Below the pieces are notes generated by a model. That model ran no database searches. It saw nothing but the letters and a program-made list of their open reading frames with translations, and was not told the DNA's origin. From contig JACQBA010000016.1 in assembly GCA_016194745.1 (NCBI GenBank), positions 62,001 through 126,000 of the forward strand: 64,000 bases of DNA, given 5' to 3'. This stretch comes from Elusimicrobiota bacterium. GTDB taxonomy: Bacteria > Elusimicrobiota > Elusimicrobia > UBA1565 > JACRDR01. Shown piece after piece: positions 8,790 to 17,674 of the stretch (positions are counted from its first letter, which is position 1; each line of letters begins with the position of its first letter). The position numbers and the translations under genes are program-made.

Positions 8790-10271
8790 ATGACCAATAT
8801 TCGAGTACGATTCGCGCCGTCGCCGACGGGATTTTTGCATATCGGAGGCGCGCGCACGACGCTGTTCAATTGGCTCTTCGCGCGCCATCACAAGGGGACG
8901 TTCGTGCTGCGCATCGAGGACACCGACGAGGTGCGCTCGACCCACGACTCGGTCGACGCGATCCTCGACAGCCTCTCGTGGCTTGGGCTGGATTGGGACG
9001 AGGGCCCGGCTCCCGGGTCCTTCGACGGCTCCGGCTGGAAGGAAAAGGGACCGCACAGCCCGTACTTCCAGATGAAGCGCCTCGAGTTCTACAACAAGTA
9101 CAAGGACCAGCTCCTGTCGGAAGGCAAGGCGTACCGCTGCTACTGCACGAAGGAGGAGCTCGACGCGATGCGCCGCCAGGCGCAGCTCGAGAAGCGGCCG
9201 CCGCGCTACGACGGCCGCTGCCGGACGCTCACGGACGCGCAGCGCAAAGCGAACGAGGCCGCGGGCCGCGCGGCGTCGATCCGCTTCCGCATGCCCGACG
9301 ACGGGGCGACGGTCGTGCCCGATCTGATCCGCGGCGACGTCAGCTTCGAAAACAAGCTTCTGCAGGACTTCGTGATCGTCAAGACGGGCGGCGGGCCGAC
9401 GTACAACTTCGCCTGCGTCGTCGACGACCACATCATGGAGATGTCGCACGTCATCCGCGGCGACGAGCATCTCCCGAACACCCCCTCGCAGATTCAACTC
9501 TACCGCGCGCTCGGCTGGGAGCATCCGCAGTTCGCCCATCTGTCGATGATCCTCGGCCCGGACGGGGCCAAGCTCTCAAAGCGCCACGGGGCGACGTCGG
9601 TCCTCGAGTACAAGACGCAGGGATTCTTGCCCGAGACGATGCGCAACTACCTGGCGCTCCTCGGCTGGTCGACGACCGACAGCCAGCAGCTGTTCGAGGC
9701 GAAGGAGCTCGTGGACCGCTTCGACCTCGAGGGCTGCCAGAAGAACCCGGCGACCTTCGACCCGGTGAAGCTCTTGTGGATGAACGGCACCTATATCCGC
9801 AAGATGACGCCGCAGCAGCTGTCCGACGCCGCGGCGCCGTTCTTGAAGGAGGCCGGCCTGGACGCGGTCGCGCCCGACGCGCTGTCCAAGGCCGTGTCGC
9901 TCGAGATCGAGAAGACGAAGCTTCTCTCCGAGGTGCCGAAGCTCGTCGACTTTTTCTTCAAGGACGCGGTCTACGACCCGAAGGCCGTCGACAAGGTGCT
10001 CAAGGGGCCGGTGCCGATGCAGGTGCTCCAGAAGCTCGGCGACGCGCTCAAGGACTTCTCTCCGTTCACGGAGAAGCCGCTCGAGGAGCGCATCCGCAAG
10101 TTCTGCGCGGACGAGAACCTCAAGCCCGGCCAGGTGTTCCACCCGATCCGCGTCGCCGTCAGCGGCCGCACCGAGGGCCCGACTCTGTTCCTCATGCTCG
10201 AGCTTCTCGGCCGCGACAAGGTGATCGAGCGCTTCGAGCTGGCGCGCAAGCAGTTCGCGACGGCGGCCTGA
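8790..10271 (+). CDS. gltX: Glutamyl-tRNA synthetase
   Basis: Class I aminoacyl-tRNA synthetase charging tRNA-Glu, 493 residues. It has the HIGH-type motif PSPTGFLHIGGART at the N-terminus, LRIEDTD just after it, and the KMSKS-type loop KLSKRHGA near residue 265. A CxC followed about 30 residues later by a Cys (YRCYCTK and DGRCR) resembles the zinc knuckle of some bacterial enzymes. The C-terminal anticodon-binding part is complete. No Shine-Dalgarno sequence precedes the ATG. Whether it also charges tRNA-Gln cannot be decided here. Confidence 0.94.
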   Translation: MTNIRVRFAPSPTGFLHIGGARTTLFNWLFARHHKGTFVLRIEDTDEVRSTHDSVDAILDSLSWLGLDWDEGPAPGSFDGSGWKEKGPHSPYFQMKRLEFYNKYKDQLLSEGKAYRCYCTKEELDAMRRQAQLEKRPPRYDGRCRTLTDAQRKANEAAGRAASIRFRMPDDGATVVPDLIRGDVSFENKLLQDFVIVKTGGGPTYNFACVVDDHIMEMSHVIRGDEHLPNTPSQIQLYRALGWEHPQFAHLSMILGPDGAKLSKRHGATSVLEYKTQGFLPETMRNYLALLGWSTTDSQQLFEAKELVDRFDLEGCQKNPATFDPVKLLWMNGTYIRKMTPQQLSDAAAPFLKEAGLDAVAPDALSKAVSLEIEKTKLLSEVPKLVDFFFKDAVYDPKAVDKVLKGPVPMQVLQKLGDALKDFSPFTEKPLEERIRKFCADENLKPGQVFHPIRVAVSGRTEGPTLFLMLELLGRDKVIERFELARKQFATAA

Positions 10272-10278
10272 TCCGGGA

Positions 10279-11871
10279 ATGAAGGCGCTGCTCGCCGCGC
10301 TCCTCATGACGTCGACGGCCTGGGCCGCTCCCGAGAGCGAAGCCCAGCTCAAGACGTTCCTGGACGGGCTCGACGCCAAGCTCGAGGCGATCGACACCGC
10401 GCGGCAGCTCGAGTTCTACTACCAGCTGCGCGGGCTGCCGGCGTCGAACCTCCAGCGCTACCAGGATCTGCACCGCGAGTTCTTCTCGGACAAGGACGCG
10501 GCCAAGACGCTCGAGACCTGGCAGACCAAGACGACCGACCCGACGCTGTTGCGGCGCATCGAACTCTACCGGGACGTCTACCTCGACTTCATGTACGACA
10601 CGTTCCGCCTCGCGTCGGCCGACTCCGCGACGGTCTCCACGTTCACTGCCCTGCAGGTGCAGCTCAACGCGGAGATCACCGCCTTCAGGCCGACCTACGG
10701 GGGCGATCGCGTCGGGCGCGCCGTGGTTTCCAACGCGCTGAGGAACGAGCCCGACCGCGCCAAGCGTCGGGAGGCTTTCTTGTCGAGCCGGGAGATCTCC
10801 CAGCGCGTCGCGCCGCGCATGGTCGAGCTGCTCCAGGCGACCGACGCGATGTACAAGCAGATGGGATTCTCGGGCACCGTGGAGGGCCGCCTGAGGGGCT
10901 CGGGGCTCACCCGCGAGACGGTCGAATCCCTGTTCTCGCGTCTTGAGACCGAGACGAATTCCGAATTCCAGACGATGCTCGGGATGATCCGCCGCGATCT
11001 CAAGGTGGACAAGGTCGAGCCGTGGGACATCGCCTATTGGATCGAGAAGCAGGCGGGATTCCCTTCCGAGCTGTTCAAGCGGGAGTCCGCCATGCCGCGG
11101 CTCCTGGGCGTCGCGCGAGGGCTCGGATTCAAGCCGGAGGAACTCCTCATCACCGTCGAGCACGCCAACCTGGCCAACCGCGGCTGGAACGTCCCGATCC
11201 GCATGGGCGTCGAGGCGAGACTGGTGCTGAGCCCGCTGGAAGGCAAGATCTATTACGACACGCTGTTCCACGAATACGGCCACGCGCTCCACGAGACTCT
11301 GATCAAGCAGGACGTGGGCACCTTCCGGACCGACCGGCCAGGTCCCTTCGCCGAAGGCATGGCCGAGGTGCTCGCGCAGTTCGTGCGGGACCCGAGATGG
11401 CAGGCGCAAGAGCTGAAAATGTCGCCCGAGATGATCAAGCGGGGCGCCGATGCCGAGCGTTGGCGGCGCATCCTCGAGGTGCGCAAGATCCTCTTCCTTT
11501 GCATGTTCCAGTATGAGGCGTTGACGCATCCGGAAGCGGATCACGCGGGGACTTACGCGAAGCTCTACAAGCGCTACTACTTCATCGATCAGCCCGAGGA
11601 CCCGGCGTGGGCCGACGACATGTTCCTGGTGCAGCCCCAGGTCTATATGCAGAATTATCTGATCGCGGCGCTGATCGCCTCGCAAGTCCACCGGGCCATG
11701 CGGCGAGAGATCGGACCGGAGCTCTTCGGCAATCCGAAGGTGGCGGCGTTCCTCACGGACCATTTCTATAAGCACGGGGCGGCGAAGGATTGGAAGGACA
11801 TGGTTCGCGAGGCGACGGGCGCGCCGCTGGGAGTCGACGCTCATCTCGCGGATCTTTCGATCAAACGCTAG
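10279..11871 (+). CDS. Exported M3-like zinc metallopeptidase
   Basis: A 530-residue gluzincin peptidase. A signal peptide (first ~17 residues, ending TAWAAP) predicts export. The zinc site is HEYGH (H331, E332, H335), with a downstream glutamate in EGMAEVL about 25 residues later, as in M3/M2 family oligopeptidases. The mature part is mainly helical, as in that clan. It starts 7 bp after gltX and is probably read through from it. The likely role is periplasmic oligopeptide degradation. The exact subfamily is uncertain. Confidence 0.8.
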   Translation: MKALLAALLMTSTAWAAPESEAQLKTFLDGLDAKLEAIDTARQLEFYYQLRGLPASNLQRYQDLHREFFSDKDAAKTLETWQTKTTDPTLLRRIELYRDVYLDFMYDTFRLASADSATVSTFTALQVQLNAEITAFRPTYGGDRVGRAVVSNALRNEPDRAKRREAFLSSREISQRVAPRMVELLQATDAMYKQMGFSGTVEGRLRGSGLTRETVESLFSRLETETNSEFQTMLGMIRRDLKVDKVEPWDIAYWIEKQAGFPSELFKRESAMPRLLGVARGLGFKPEELLITVEHANLANRGWNVPIRMGVEARLVLSPLEGKIYYDTLFHEYGHALHETLIKQDVGTFRTDRPGPFAEGMAEVLAQFVRDPRWQAQELKMSPEMIKRGADAERWRRILEVRKILFLCMFQYEALTHPEADHAGTYAKLYKRYYFIDQPEDPAWADDMFLVQPQVYMQNYLIAALIASQVHRAMRREIGPELFGNPKVAAFLTDHFYKHGAAKDWKDMVREATGAPLGVDAHLADLSIKR

Positions 11872-12048
11872 TCTGCCGGACGCGACCTTTACCTATACCA
11901 GGGCGCCTATCCCGCGCCCAGCTTCACCTGCGGCGGTCCAAGTCAGCGTCTCCGGCGCGCCGCCGCAGTGCGAAGTGAAGGTGACGACCGGCGATTAGCC
12001 GAGTCAGGGGTCCGCTGCGGACGTCATCAAACCGTGACGGGACTTTCA

Positions 12049-12075
12049 TATACTTGACTAAATTTGTCAAGTATA
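12049..12075 (+). promoter_or_regulatory. 27-bp palindromic operator over the cysM -10 region
   Basis: Perfect 10-bp arms TATACTTGAC (12049-12058) and GTCAAGTATA (12066-12075) flank a 7-bp A/T centre that adds two more complementary pairs. The right arm overlaps TATACT (12072-12077), a good -10 box about 37 nt before the cysM start. A repressor dimer bound here would block RNA polymerase. The TTGAC and GTCAA half-sites resemble operators of Rrf2-family regulators (IscR/CymR type), which often control cysteine or Fe-S genes; that family assignment is my inference. Confidence 0.6.
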
Positions 12076-12114
12076 CTATCATCTCCTCAGCGCGCATGAA
12101 TTGTTCTGACTGTA

Positions 12115-13068
12115 ATGGCCACTTCCGTCGCGACGGCGTCGTCCTCTATTTTTCGGTCCTTCCAAACCTGGGGAGTCGGTAACACCCCTCTTCTCGAGAT
12201 CAGCGGCGTATCGGAGTTCCTAAGCGAGCGCGTTCGCCTGTTCGCCAAGGCGGAATGGGTGAACCCCGGGGGCTCGGTCAAGGATCGCGCCGCTCTCGCC
12301 ATGATCCTCGAGGCGCTGGCGTCTGGCGCCCTGCGGCCCGGCAAGACGCTGCTGGACGCGACGTCCGGCAATACCGGCGTGGCGTACGCATGGATCGGCG
12401 CCCGGCTCGGATATCCCGTCACGCTGGCGGTCCCGGCGAGCATCAACGAGGAACGCAAGAAGGTGCTGCTCGCGTACGGCGCGAAGCTGGAACTGACCGA
12501 CCCGCTGCAGGGCTCCGACGGCGCCATCCTCGAGGCGAGGCGCCTTTTCGAAGGCGATCCCGAACGTTACTTCTACCCGGATCAGTACGCGAACCCGCTC
12601 AATTGGCGGGCGCATTTCGAGACGACGGGGCGGGAGATCTGGGAGCAGACCGCGGGCGCCGTCACGCACTTCGTGGCGGGGCTGGGGACGAGCGGCACGT
12701 TCGTCGGCACGGGACGGCGGCTCAGGGAGTTCAATCCCAAGATCGGCCTCGTGTCGATCGAGCCCGACTCCCCGTTCCACGGCCTAGAGGGACTCAAGCA
12801 CATGGCGAGCGCGATCGTGCCGCCGATCTACGACGCGCGGCTCGCGACGGAGACGCTCGAGGCGTCGACCGAGGACGCACAGCGCTGGGTACGACGCTTG
12901 TCCCGGCGCGGGATTCTGGCCGGGATCTCGTCGGGCGCGGCGCTGTCCGGCGCCCTGCAGGTGTGCCGGCGCCTGGCGCAGGCCGGCGAGGCGGGCACGG
13001 TCGTGACGGTGTTCCCGGACTCCGGCGAACGGTACTTGAACGAGCCCTTTTGGAAGGACGCCGAATGA
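12115..13068 (+). CDS. cysM: Cysteine synthase (CysM type)
   Basis: PLP-dependent beta-substituting synthase of 317 residues. The cofactor lysine is in NPGGSVKDRAA, the substrate loop is TSGNTG and the phosphate-binding loop is GLGTSGT. Its neighbours are a JAMM protease (4-bp overlap) and a CysO-MoeB-rhodanese fusion. This matches the mycobacterial route in which CysM uses O-phosphoserine and thiocarboxylated CysO rather than acetylserine and free sulfide. By eye the region equivalent to the mycobacterial phosphoserine-selecting Arg carries Lys (EGLKHM), which keeps a positive charge; this alignment needs checking. A palindromic operator lies upstream. Confidence 0.88.
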   Translation: MATSVATASSSIFRSFQTWGVGNTPLLEISGVSEFLSERVRLFAKAEWVNPGGSVKDRAALAMILEALASGALRPGKTLLDATSGNTGVAYAWIGARLGYPVTLAVPASINEERKKVLLAYGAKLELTDPLQGSDGAILEARRLFEGDPERYFYPDQYANPLNWRAHFETTGREIWEQTAGAVTHFVAGLGTSGTFVGTGRRLREFNPKIGLVSIEPDSPFHGLEGLKHMASAIVPPIYDARLATETLEASTEDAQRWVRRLSRRGILAGISSGAALSGALQVCRRLAQAGEAGTVVTVFPDSGERYLNEPFWKDAE

Positions 13069-13520
13069 CGCTTCGCCTATCCCAGGCGCTGTGGGCCCAA
13101 ATCGGGGAGCACGCCGCCCGGTCGTATCCCGAGGAATGCTGCGGCGCGCTGATCGGGCCGGTGCCGAAGGACTTCGCCGCGAGCGGCCGTTCGGTCACCG
13201 CGACCGCCCTCCGCTCCTTCGACAACGCGTGGGAAGCCTCGACGCGCAAGACGCGCTACCAGCTCGAACCCGTCCAGCTCGCGAAACTCGAGCGGGAATT
13301 CCTCGGCACCGGGAACGGGATCGTGGGCTACTATCATTCCCATCCCGACGTGCCGGACTGGCCGTCGCCCTTCGACCTGCTGCGCGCCTGGCCCTGCTAC
13401 AGCTACCTCATCGTGTCGGTCGCCGGCGCTGCGGTCGGCGGCGGCCGCAGCTGGGTGAGGTCCGACGACGGGAGAGAATTTCACAACGAGCCGCTGATCA
13501 TCGACGGAGCACCTATATAA
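13065..13520 (+). CDS. JAMM/Mov34 metalloprotease (Mec+-like CysO processing)
   Basis: Zinc peptidase of 151 residues with a complete JAMM signature: Glu at 23 or 24 in YPEECCGAL, then H91, H93, S101 and D104 in HSHPDVPDWPSPFD. In mycobacteria Mec+ releases cysteine from the CysO-cysteine adduct. Related enzymes in other sulfur-carrier pathways trim the carrier to expose its Gly-Gly end. Here it may need to do both, because the carrier is fused to its activating enzyme. It overlaps cysM by ATGA (translational coupling), and its stop codon abuts the ribosome binding site of the next gene. Confidence 0.88.
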   Translation: MTLRLSQALWAQIGEHAARSYPEECCGALIGPVPKDFAASGRSVTATALRSFDNAWEASTRKTRYQLEPVQLAKLEREFLGTGNGIVGYYHSHPDVPDWPSPFDLLRAWPCYSYLIVSVAGAAVGGGRSWVRSDDGREFHNEPLIIDGAPI

Positions 13521-13530
13521 AGGAGGACGC

Positions 13531-14997
13531 ATGAGCATCCAGATCCAATTGCCCACGGCCCTGAGGCCGTTCGCGGAACAGAAAGAGACCGTCGAGTTGG
13601 ACGCCGACACGGTCGGGTCCGCCCTCGAACAGCTGACCTCGCGCCACGCGCAGCTGCGCAAGCATCTCATCGGCGACGACGGGAAGCTGCGCAACTTCGT
13701 GAACGTCTACGTCAACGACGAGGACATCCGGCACCTCAAGGGCCCGGCTACGCCGGTCAAGCCCGGCGACGTGCTGATGATCGTCCCCGCCATCGCCGGC
13801 GGCTCGACGGGCTGCGAGGCGGCGCCGGCGAGCGGGACCGCGCCGACGGAGCTCAACGCGGAGGAGATCAAGCGCTACGGGCGTCACCTGGTCCTGCCCG
13901 AGGTCGGCCTGGAGGGCCAGAAGAAGCTCAAGCGCGCGAAGGTGCTTACGGTCGGAGCCGGAGGTCTCGGCTCCCCTTTGGCGACGTATCTCGCGGCGGC
14001 CGGCGTCGGCACGATCGGCATCGTCGACTTCGACAAGGTCGAGTTCTCCAATCTGCAGCGGCAGATCCTCTTCTCCACCGACTCGGTCGGAAAGCCGAAG
14101 ATCGCCGAGGCGAAAGCGCGGCTTAACGCGCTGAACCCGAACGTCCGCGTCGTGGCGCATGAGACGCGGCTGTCGTCCCAGAACGCGCTCGAGATCATTA
14201 AGGACTACGACGTCGTGGCGGATGGAACGGACAACTTTCCCACGCGCTACCTCGTCAACGACGCGTGCGCCCTAGCCGGCAAGCCGAACGTGTACGGCTC
14301 GATCTTCCGTTTCGAAGGGCAGGTCTCCGTGTTCTACGCGAAGGAAGGGCCGTGCTACCGGTGCCTGTATCCCGAGCCGCCGCCGCCCGGGCTCGTGCCG
14401 GACTGCGCGACCGGGGGCGTGCTCGGCGTCCTGCCGGGGATCATCGGCGCGATGCAGGCGGTCGAGGTGATCAAGGTGATCCTGGGCATCGGACGCCCTC
14501 TCATCGGACACCTCGCGCTGTTCGACGCTCTCAAGATGGAGTGGCGAAAGCTGACGCTGCGCAAGAGCCAGGATTGTCCGCTGTGCGGGCCCAAGGCGAC
14601 GATCAAGACGCTGATTGACTATGAGGCGTTCTGCGGCGTCCCGCCGCCCTCGGCGGCGAAGGCGGCCGCGGGCATCCCGGAGATTTCGGTCGAGGATCTC
14701 AAGGCTCGGATCGACCGGCGCGACGACTTCTTCCTTCTCGACGTGCGGGAGCCTCACGAATTCGCGATCGCGAGCATCCCGGGATCGACGCTCATCCCGC
14801 TCGGTCAGCTGCCCGACCGGTGGAAGGAGATCGAGCCGCACAAGCGCCGCGAGGTGCTCGTGCACTGCAAGATGGGCGGCCGCTCCGCGAAGGCGGTGAA
14901 GTTCCTGCGGGAGCAGGGATTTGAGACCGCGACGAACGTGGCGGGCGGCATCAACGCCTGGTCGGAGAGGATCGACCCGGCCGTCCCGCAGTACTAG
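13531..14997 (+). CDS. CysO - MoeB/ThiF - rhodanese fusion (sulfur carrier with its own activator)
   Basis: A 488-residue three-domain protein. Residues 1-91 are a ubiquitin-like sulfur carrier of CysO/ThiS type, with the FVNVYVNDEDIR segment and the typical end PAIAGG. Residues about 110-350 are an E1-like adenylyltransferase with GAGGLGS, the interface cysteine C292 (PDCATGG) and two CxxC zinc pairs. Residues about 385-485 are a rhodanese domain with C446 in HCKMGGRS. In mycobacteria CysO and MoeZ are separate. Here Gly90-Gly91 is followed by a linker, so the carrier must be cut free to form a thiocarboxylate. AAAGGAGG at 13519-13526 supports the start. Confidence 0.9.
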   Translation: MSIQIQLPTALRPFAEQKETVELDADTVGSALEQLTSRHAQLRKHLIGDDGKLRNFVNVYVNDEDIRHLKGPATPVKPGDVLMIVPAIAGGSTGCEAAPASGTAPTELNAEEIKRYGRHLVLPEVGLEGQKKLKRAKVLTVGAGGLGSPLATYLAAAGVGTIGIVDFDKVEFSNLQRQILFSTDSVGKPKIAEAKARLNALNPNVRVVAHETRLSSQNALEIIKDYDVVADGTDNFPTRYLVNDACALAGKPNVYGSIFRFEGQVSVFYAKEGPCYRCLYPEPPPPGLVPDCATGGVLGVLPGIIGAMQAVEVIKVILGIGRPLIGHLALFDALKMEWRKLTLRKSQDCPLCGPKATIKTLIDYEAFCGVPPPSAAKAAAGIPEISVEDLKARIDRRDDFFLLDVREPHEFAIASIPGSTLIPLGQLPDRWKEIEPHKRREVLVHCKMGGRSAKAVKFLREQGFETATNVAGGINAWSERIDPAVPQY

Positions 14998-15019
14998 AGG
15001 ACGCGAAGGCCGGAATGAT

Positions 15020-16270
15020 CTAGAAGACGAGCCGGAACACCATCGTCATCGAAAGGGTGCTGACGCCGGCGACGCACGTCCACGCGGTCCACCGAAACCA
15101 GCGCGGGTTGACGTAGGCGCCCATCAGGTCCTCTCGGCTGGAAAGCTCCACGCACAGCGCAAGAACCGCGGGAAGGAGAAGGCCGTTGAGGACCTGCGAC
15201 CAGTACATCACCCGGATCAGGGGGAACCCGGGCCAGCAGACCGCGACGGCCCCCGCCGCGATCATCAGCGTGTAGAGCCCGTAGAACTGAGGGGCCTCCT
15301 CGAAGGAACGGTCGACGCCCGTCTGCCAACCCATGCCTTCGCAGACGCTGTAGGCGGTGGACAGCGGCAGGATCGACGCCGCGAAGATCGACGCGTTGAA
15401 CAGGCCGAAGGCGAAGAGCAGCGACGACCCCTCGCCTGCCAGCGGTTTGAGCGCCATCGCCGCCTGCGTCGCCTCCTCGACGCGGATTCCCGCCTTGAAC
15501 AGCGTCGTCGAGCACGCGACCACGATGAAAAAAGCGACCACGTTCGTCATGATGCAGCCGGCGACCACGTCGAGCCGCGCGTATTTGTAATCCCTCGCCT
15601 GCAGTCCCTTGTCCACCATCGCGGCCTGCTGGTAGAACTGCATCCACGGGGCGATGGTCGTGCCGATCAAGGCCACGAGCATCGTCAGCGACTCCCGGTC
15701 CGTCTTGATGAGGGGGGTGAAGGTGTCGCGGAGCGTCGCGTTCCAATCCGGCTTCGAGTACCAGCCGGAGAAGATGTAGGTGAAATAGAACAAGCAGGCG
15801 ACGAGAAACACCTTTTCGACGCGTTTGTAGTCTCCCTGCGTCACGAGCCACCATACGAACAAGGCGGAACACGAGACGCTCAGGACCTTCGGGACGCCGA
15901 AGAGCCCGAGCGACGCCGCGATGCCGGCGAACTCGGCGACGACGTTCCCGAGATTTGTCCCGATCAAGCCGACCATGAGATAGAACGTGATCTTCACTCC
16001 GAAGTTCTCCCGGATGAGATCGGCGAGGCCCTTGCCCGTCACGACGCCCATCCGGGCGACGATCTCCTGGACCAGGATGAGGAGAAGCGTGATCGGGATC
16101 ATCGTCCACAGGAACTGATTGCCGAAATGGGCGCCCGCGAGCGTGTAGGTCGTGATGCCGCCGGCGTCATTGTCGACGTTTGCGGTAATGATGCCGGGGC
16201 CCATGACGACCAGGAAGATCTTGACCCGGTTCCAAAAGGGGCTGCCTTGCGAGAGTTCCCCGAGCTTCAT
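15020..16270 (-). CDS. NRAMP-related metal (probably magnesium) transporter
   Basis: Polytopic membrane protein of 416 residues with about 11 helices and the NRAMP fold. TM1 reads GPGIITANVDNDAGG instead of the classical DPGN motif. TM6 has TIAPWMQFYQQ in place of the transition-metal-selective Met-Pro-His segment. These departures match the NRMT branch of the superfamily, described as magnesium/manganese carriers. The ATG overlaps the stop of the upstream gene by 4 bp. That gene encodes an MgtE-type regulatory module, which supports magnesium as substrate. Confidence 0.75.
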   Translation of the reverse strand: MKLGELSQGSPFWNRVKIFLVVMGPGIITANVDNDAGGITTYTLAGAHFGNQFLWTMIPITLLLILVQEIVARMGVVTGKGLADLIRENFGVKITFYLMVGLIGTNLGNVVAEFAGIAASLGLFGVPKVLSVSCSALFVWWLVTQGDYKRVEKVFLVACLFYFTYIFSGWYSKPDWNATLRDTFTPLIKTDRESLTMLVALIGTTIAPWMQFYQQAAMVDKGLQARDYKYARLDVVAGCIMTNVVAFFIVVACSTTLFKAGIRVEEATQAAMALKPLAGEGSSLLFAFGLFNASIFAASILPLSTAYSVCEGMGWQTGVDRSFEEAPQFYGLYTLMIAAGAVAVCWPGFPLIRVMYWSQVLNGLLLPAVLALCVELSSREDLMGAYVNPRWFRWTAWTCVAGVSTLSMTMVFRLVF

Positions 16271-17586
16271 GGCTGGGACCCCACAGTCCGCGTGCGTCGC
16301 CGCCAGGCGAGCGGAATCACGCGCACGAGGATGTCGTCGATCGTGATCACGCCCTGCAAGACGCGGTCCTTGCCGTTGTTGACTACCGGGATGGAGGAGA
16401 GCTTGTATTTCTCCATCACGTAAGCGACCTCGCGCAGGCTGTCCTTCGCGCGCACGTACACGGGCCGGGGGTAGGCGGAAGACGCCACGGGATCGGACGG
16501 ATTGGCCAGCAGCAGACGCTTGAGCGGCACCTGGCCCGTGAGGCGGTTCTCGCCATCGATGAGATAGACGTGCGTCACGATCTCCAGGCTGTCGAGAGTC
16601 TGCCGGAGACGCTGCACCGCGTCGGCGACGCTGGCCGTGGACGGGCAGGTCACGAGCTCCGTCGTCATGAGGCCGCCCGCGGAGTCGCTCGTGTAGCCGA
16701 GCAGGGCGGAGAGTCGTCGCGCTTGGGTCGTCTCCATCAAGGCGAGCAGGCTGTCGGCGACGGATTTGGGTATCTCCTCCAGGAGGTCGGTGCTTTGGTC
16801 GGCCGGTATCTTGGACAACAGCTCGGCCGCGTCCTTCAGATCGGTATTCTCCAGCAACTCCCTCTGCATCGGGATCGGCATGTCAGAAAAGACCTTCGGC
16901 CGGAAGTCCGCGGAGATCGAGTTGAACAGCGCGAGCCGCTTGTGGACGTCAAGCTCCTGCATCATCGCGCCGAAGTCCGCGTGCGGGATCATCGACAGCT
17001 GCTTCTGGTTGATGGTCAGCTTCAGGCGGCCCTTTTCCGGGTTGATCGCCAGGGGCTGGATGAACCGCCAATTGATCAGCCGGTCCTTCATGTAGTCGGT
17101 GCGGGCCAGGAACGTCTGGACGAAGGGATCCACCCACCACTGCCAGCCGAGCCGGCGCACGATCCCGCGGATGCCGACGTCGACGTGGGAGATGCGCATC
17201 TCGGAGCCCACCTTGAGCAGGTGCACGTCGTTGACGCGGATGACCTTCTGGCCGCTTGTGTCGACGACCTGCTTGTCGAGCACGTCGCGCGCGATCGTGA
17301 AATCCAGGTTCGGATACTCCGGTTCGAAATTCACCTGCTCGAGCGGGAGGGACAGCTGCACGGTCAGAAGTATGCGGTCGATCGCCTCCCAGGATACCGC
17401 GGCGAAGGAGGACCGCAGGCGCCCGGAGCGGATCACCAGGACGCTGGCCTTGGGATACGACTCGTTGAGCCCCAGCGACAGGTCATGCACTCTCCCGAGA
17501 ACGCGGCCCTCGCGATCGATGACCTGCTTGTTGAGGAAGTCGGCGAAGAAATGAAATTCGGTGGGTGGCAATTCTGTCGACGTCAT
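16267..17586 (-). CDS. PRC-barrel / MgtE_N / tandem-CBS regulatory protein
   Basis: Soluble protein of 439 residues. Residues 1-75 and about 90-150 look like two PRC-barrel-type modules (RVLGRVHDLSLG; QKVIRVNDVHLL). Residues about 205-310 are the superhelical MgtE N-domain (AELLSKIPADQSTDLLEEIP, then GYTSDSAGGLMTTE). Residues about 310-425 are a CBS pair (VADAVQRLR to VITIDDILV). The five-helix MgtE pore is absent. In MgtE these cytosolic domains close the channel when magnesium is high. The translational coupling suggests this protein senses magnesium for the transporter. ATG 17586 is preferred; TTG 17595 is an alternative. Confidence 0.78.
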   Translation of the reverse strand: MTSTELPPTEFHFFADFLNKQVIDREGRVLGRVHDLSLGLNESYPKASVLVIRSGRLRSSFAAVSWEAIDRILLTVQLSLPLEQVNFEPEYPNLDFTIARDVLDKQVVDTSGQKVIRVNDVHLLKVGSEMRISHVDVGIRGIVRRLGWQWWVDPFVQTFLARTDYMKDRLINWRFIQPLAINPEKGRLKLTINQKQLSMIPHADFGAMMQELDVHKRLALFNSISADFRPKVFSDMPIPMQRELLENTDLKDAAELLSKIPADQSTDLLEEIPKSVADSLLALMETTQARRLSALLGYTSDSAGGLMTTELVTCPSTASVADAVQRLRQTLDSLEIVTHVYLIDGENRLTGQVPLKRLLLANPSDPVASSAYPRPVYVRAKDSLREVAYVMEKYKLSSIPVVNNGKDRVLQGVITIDDILVRVIPLAWRRRTRTVGSQP

Positions 17587-17674
17587 CCGGGCCAAATCCT
17601 AACATTTTGCGAAACGGGATCGGCATATCGTCCCGCGAGAGATCGCCGCCCTGGGGAGTCTCAGCTTTGAACAT

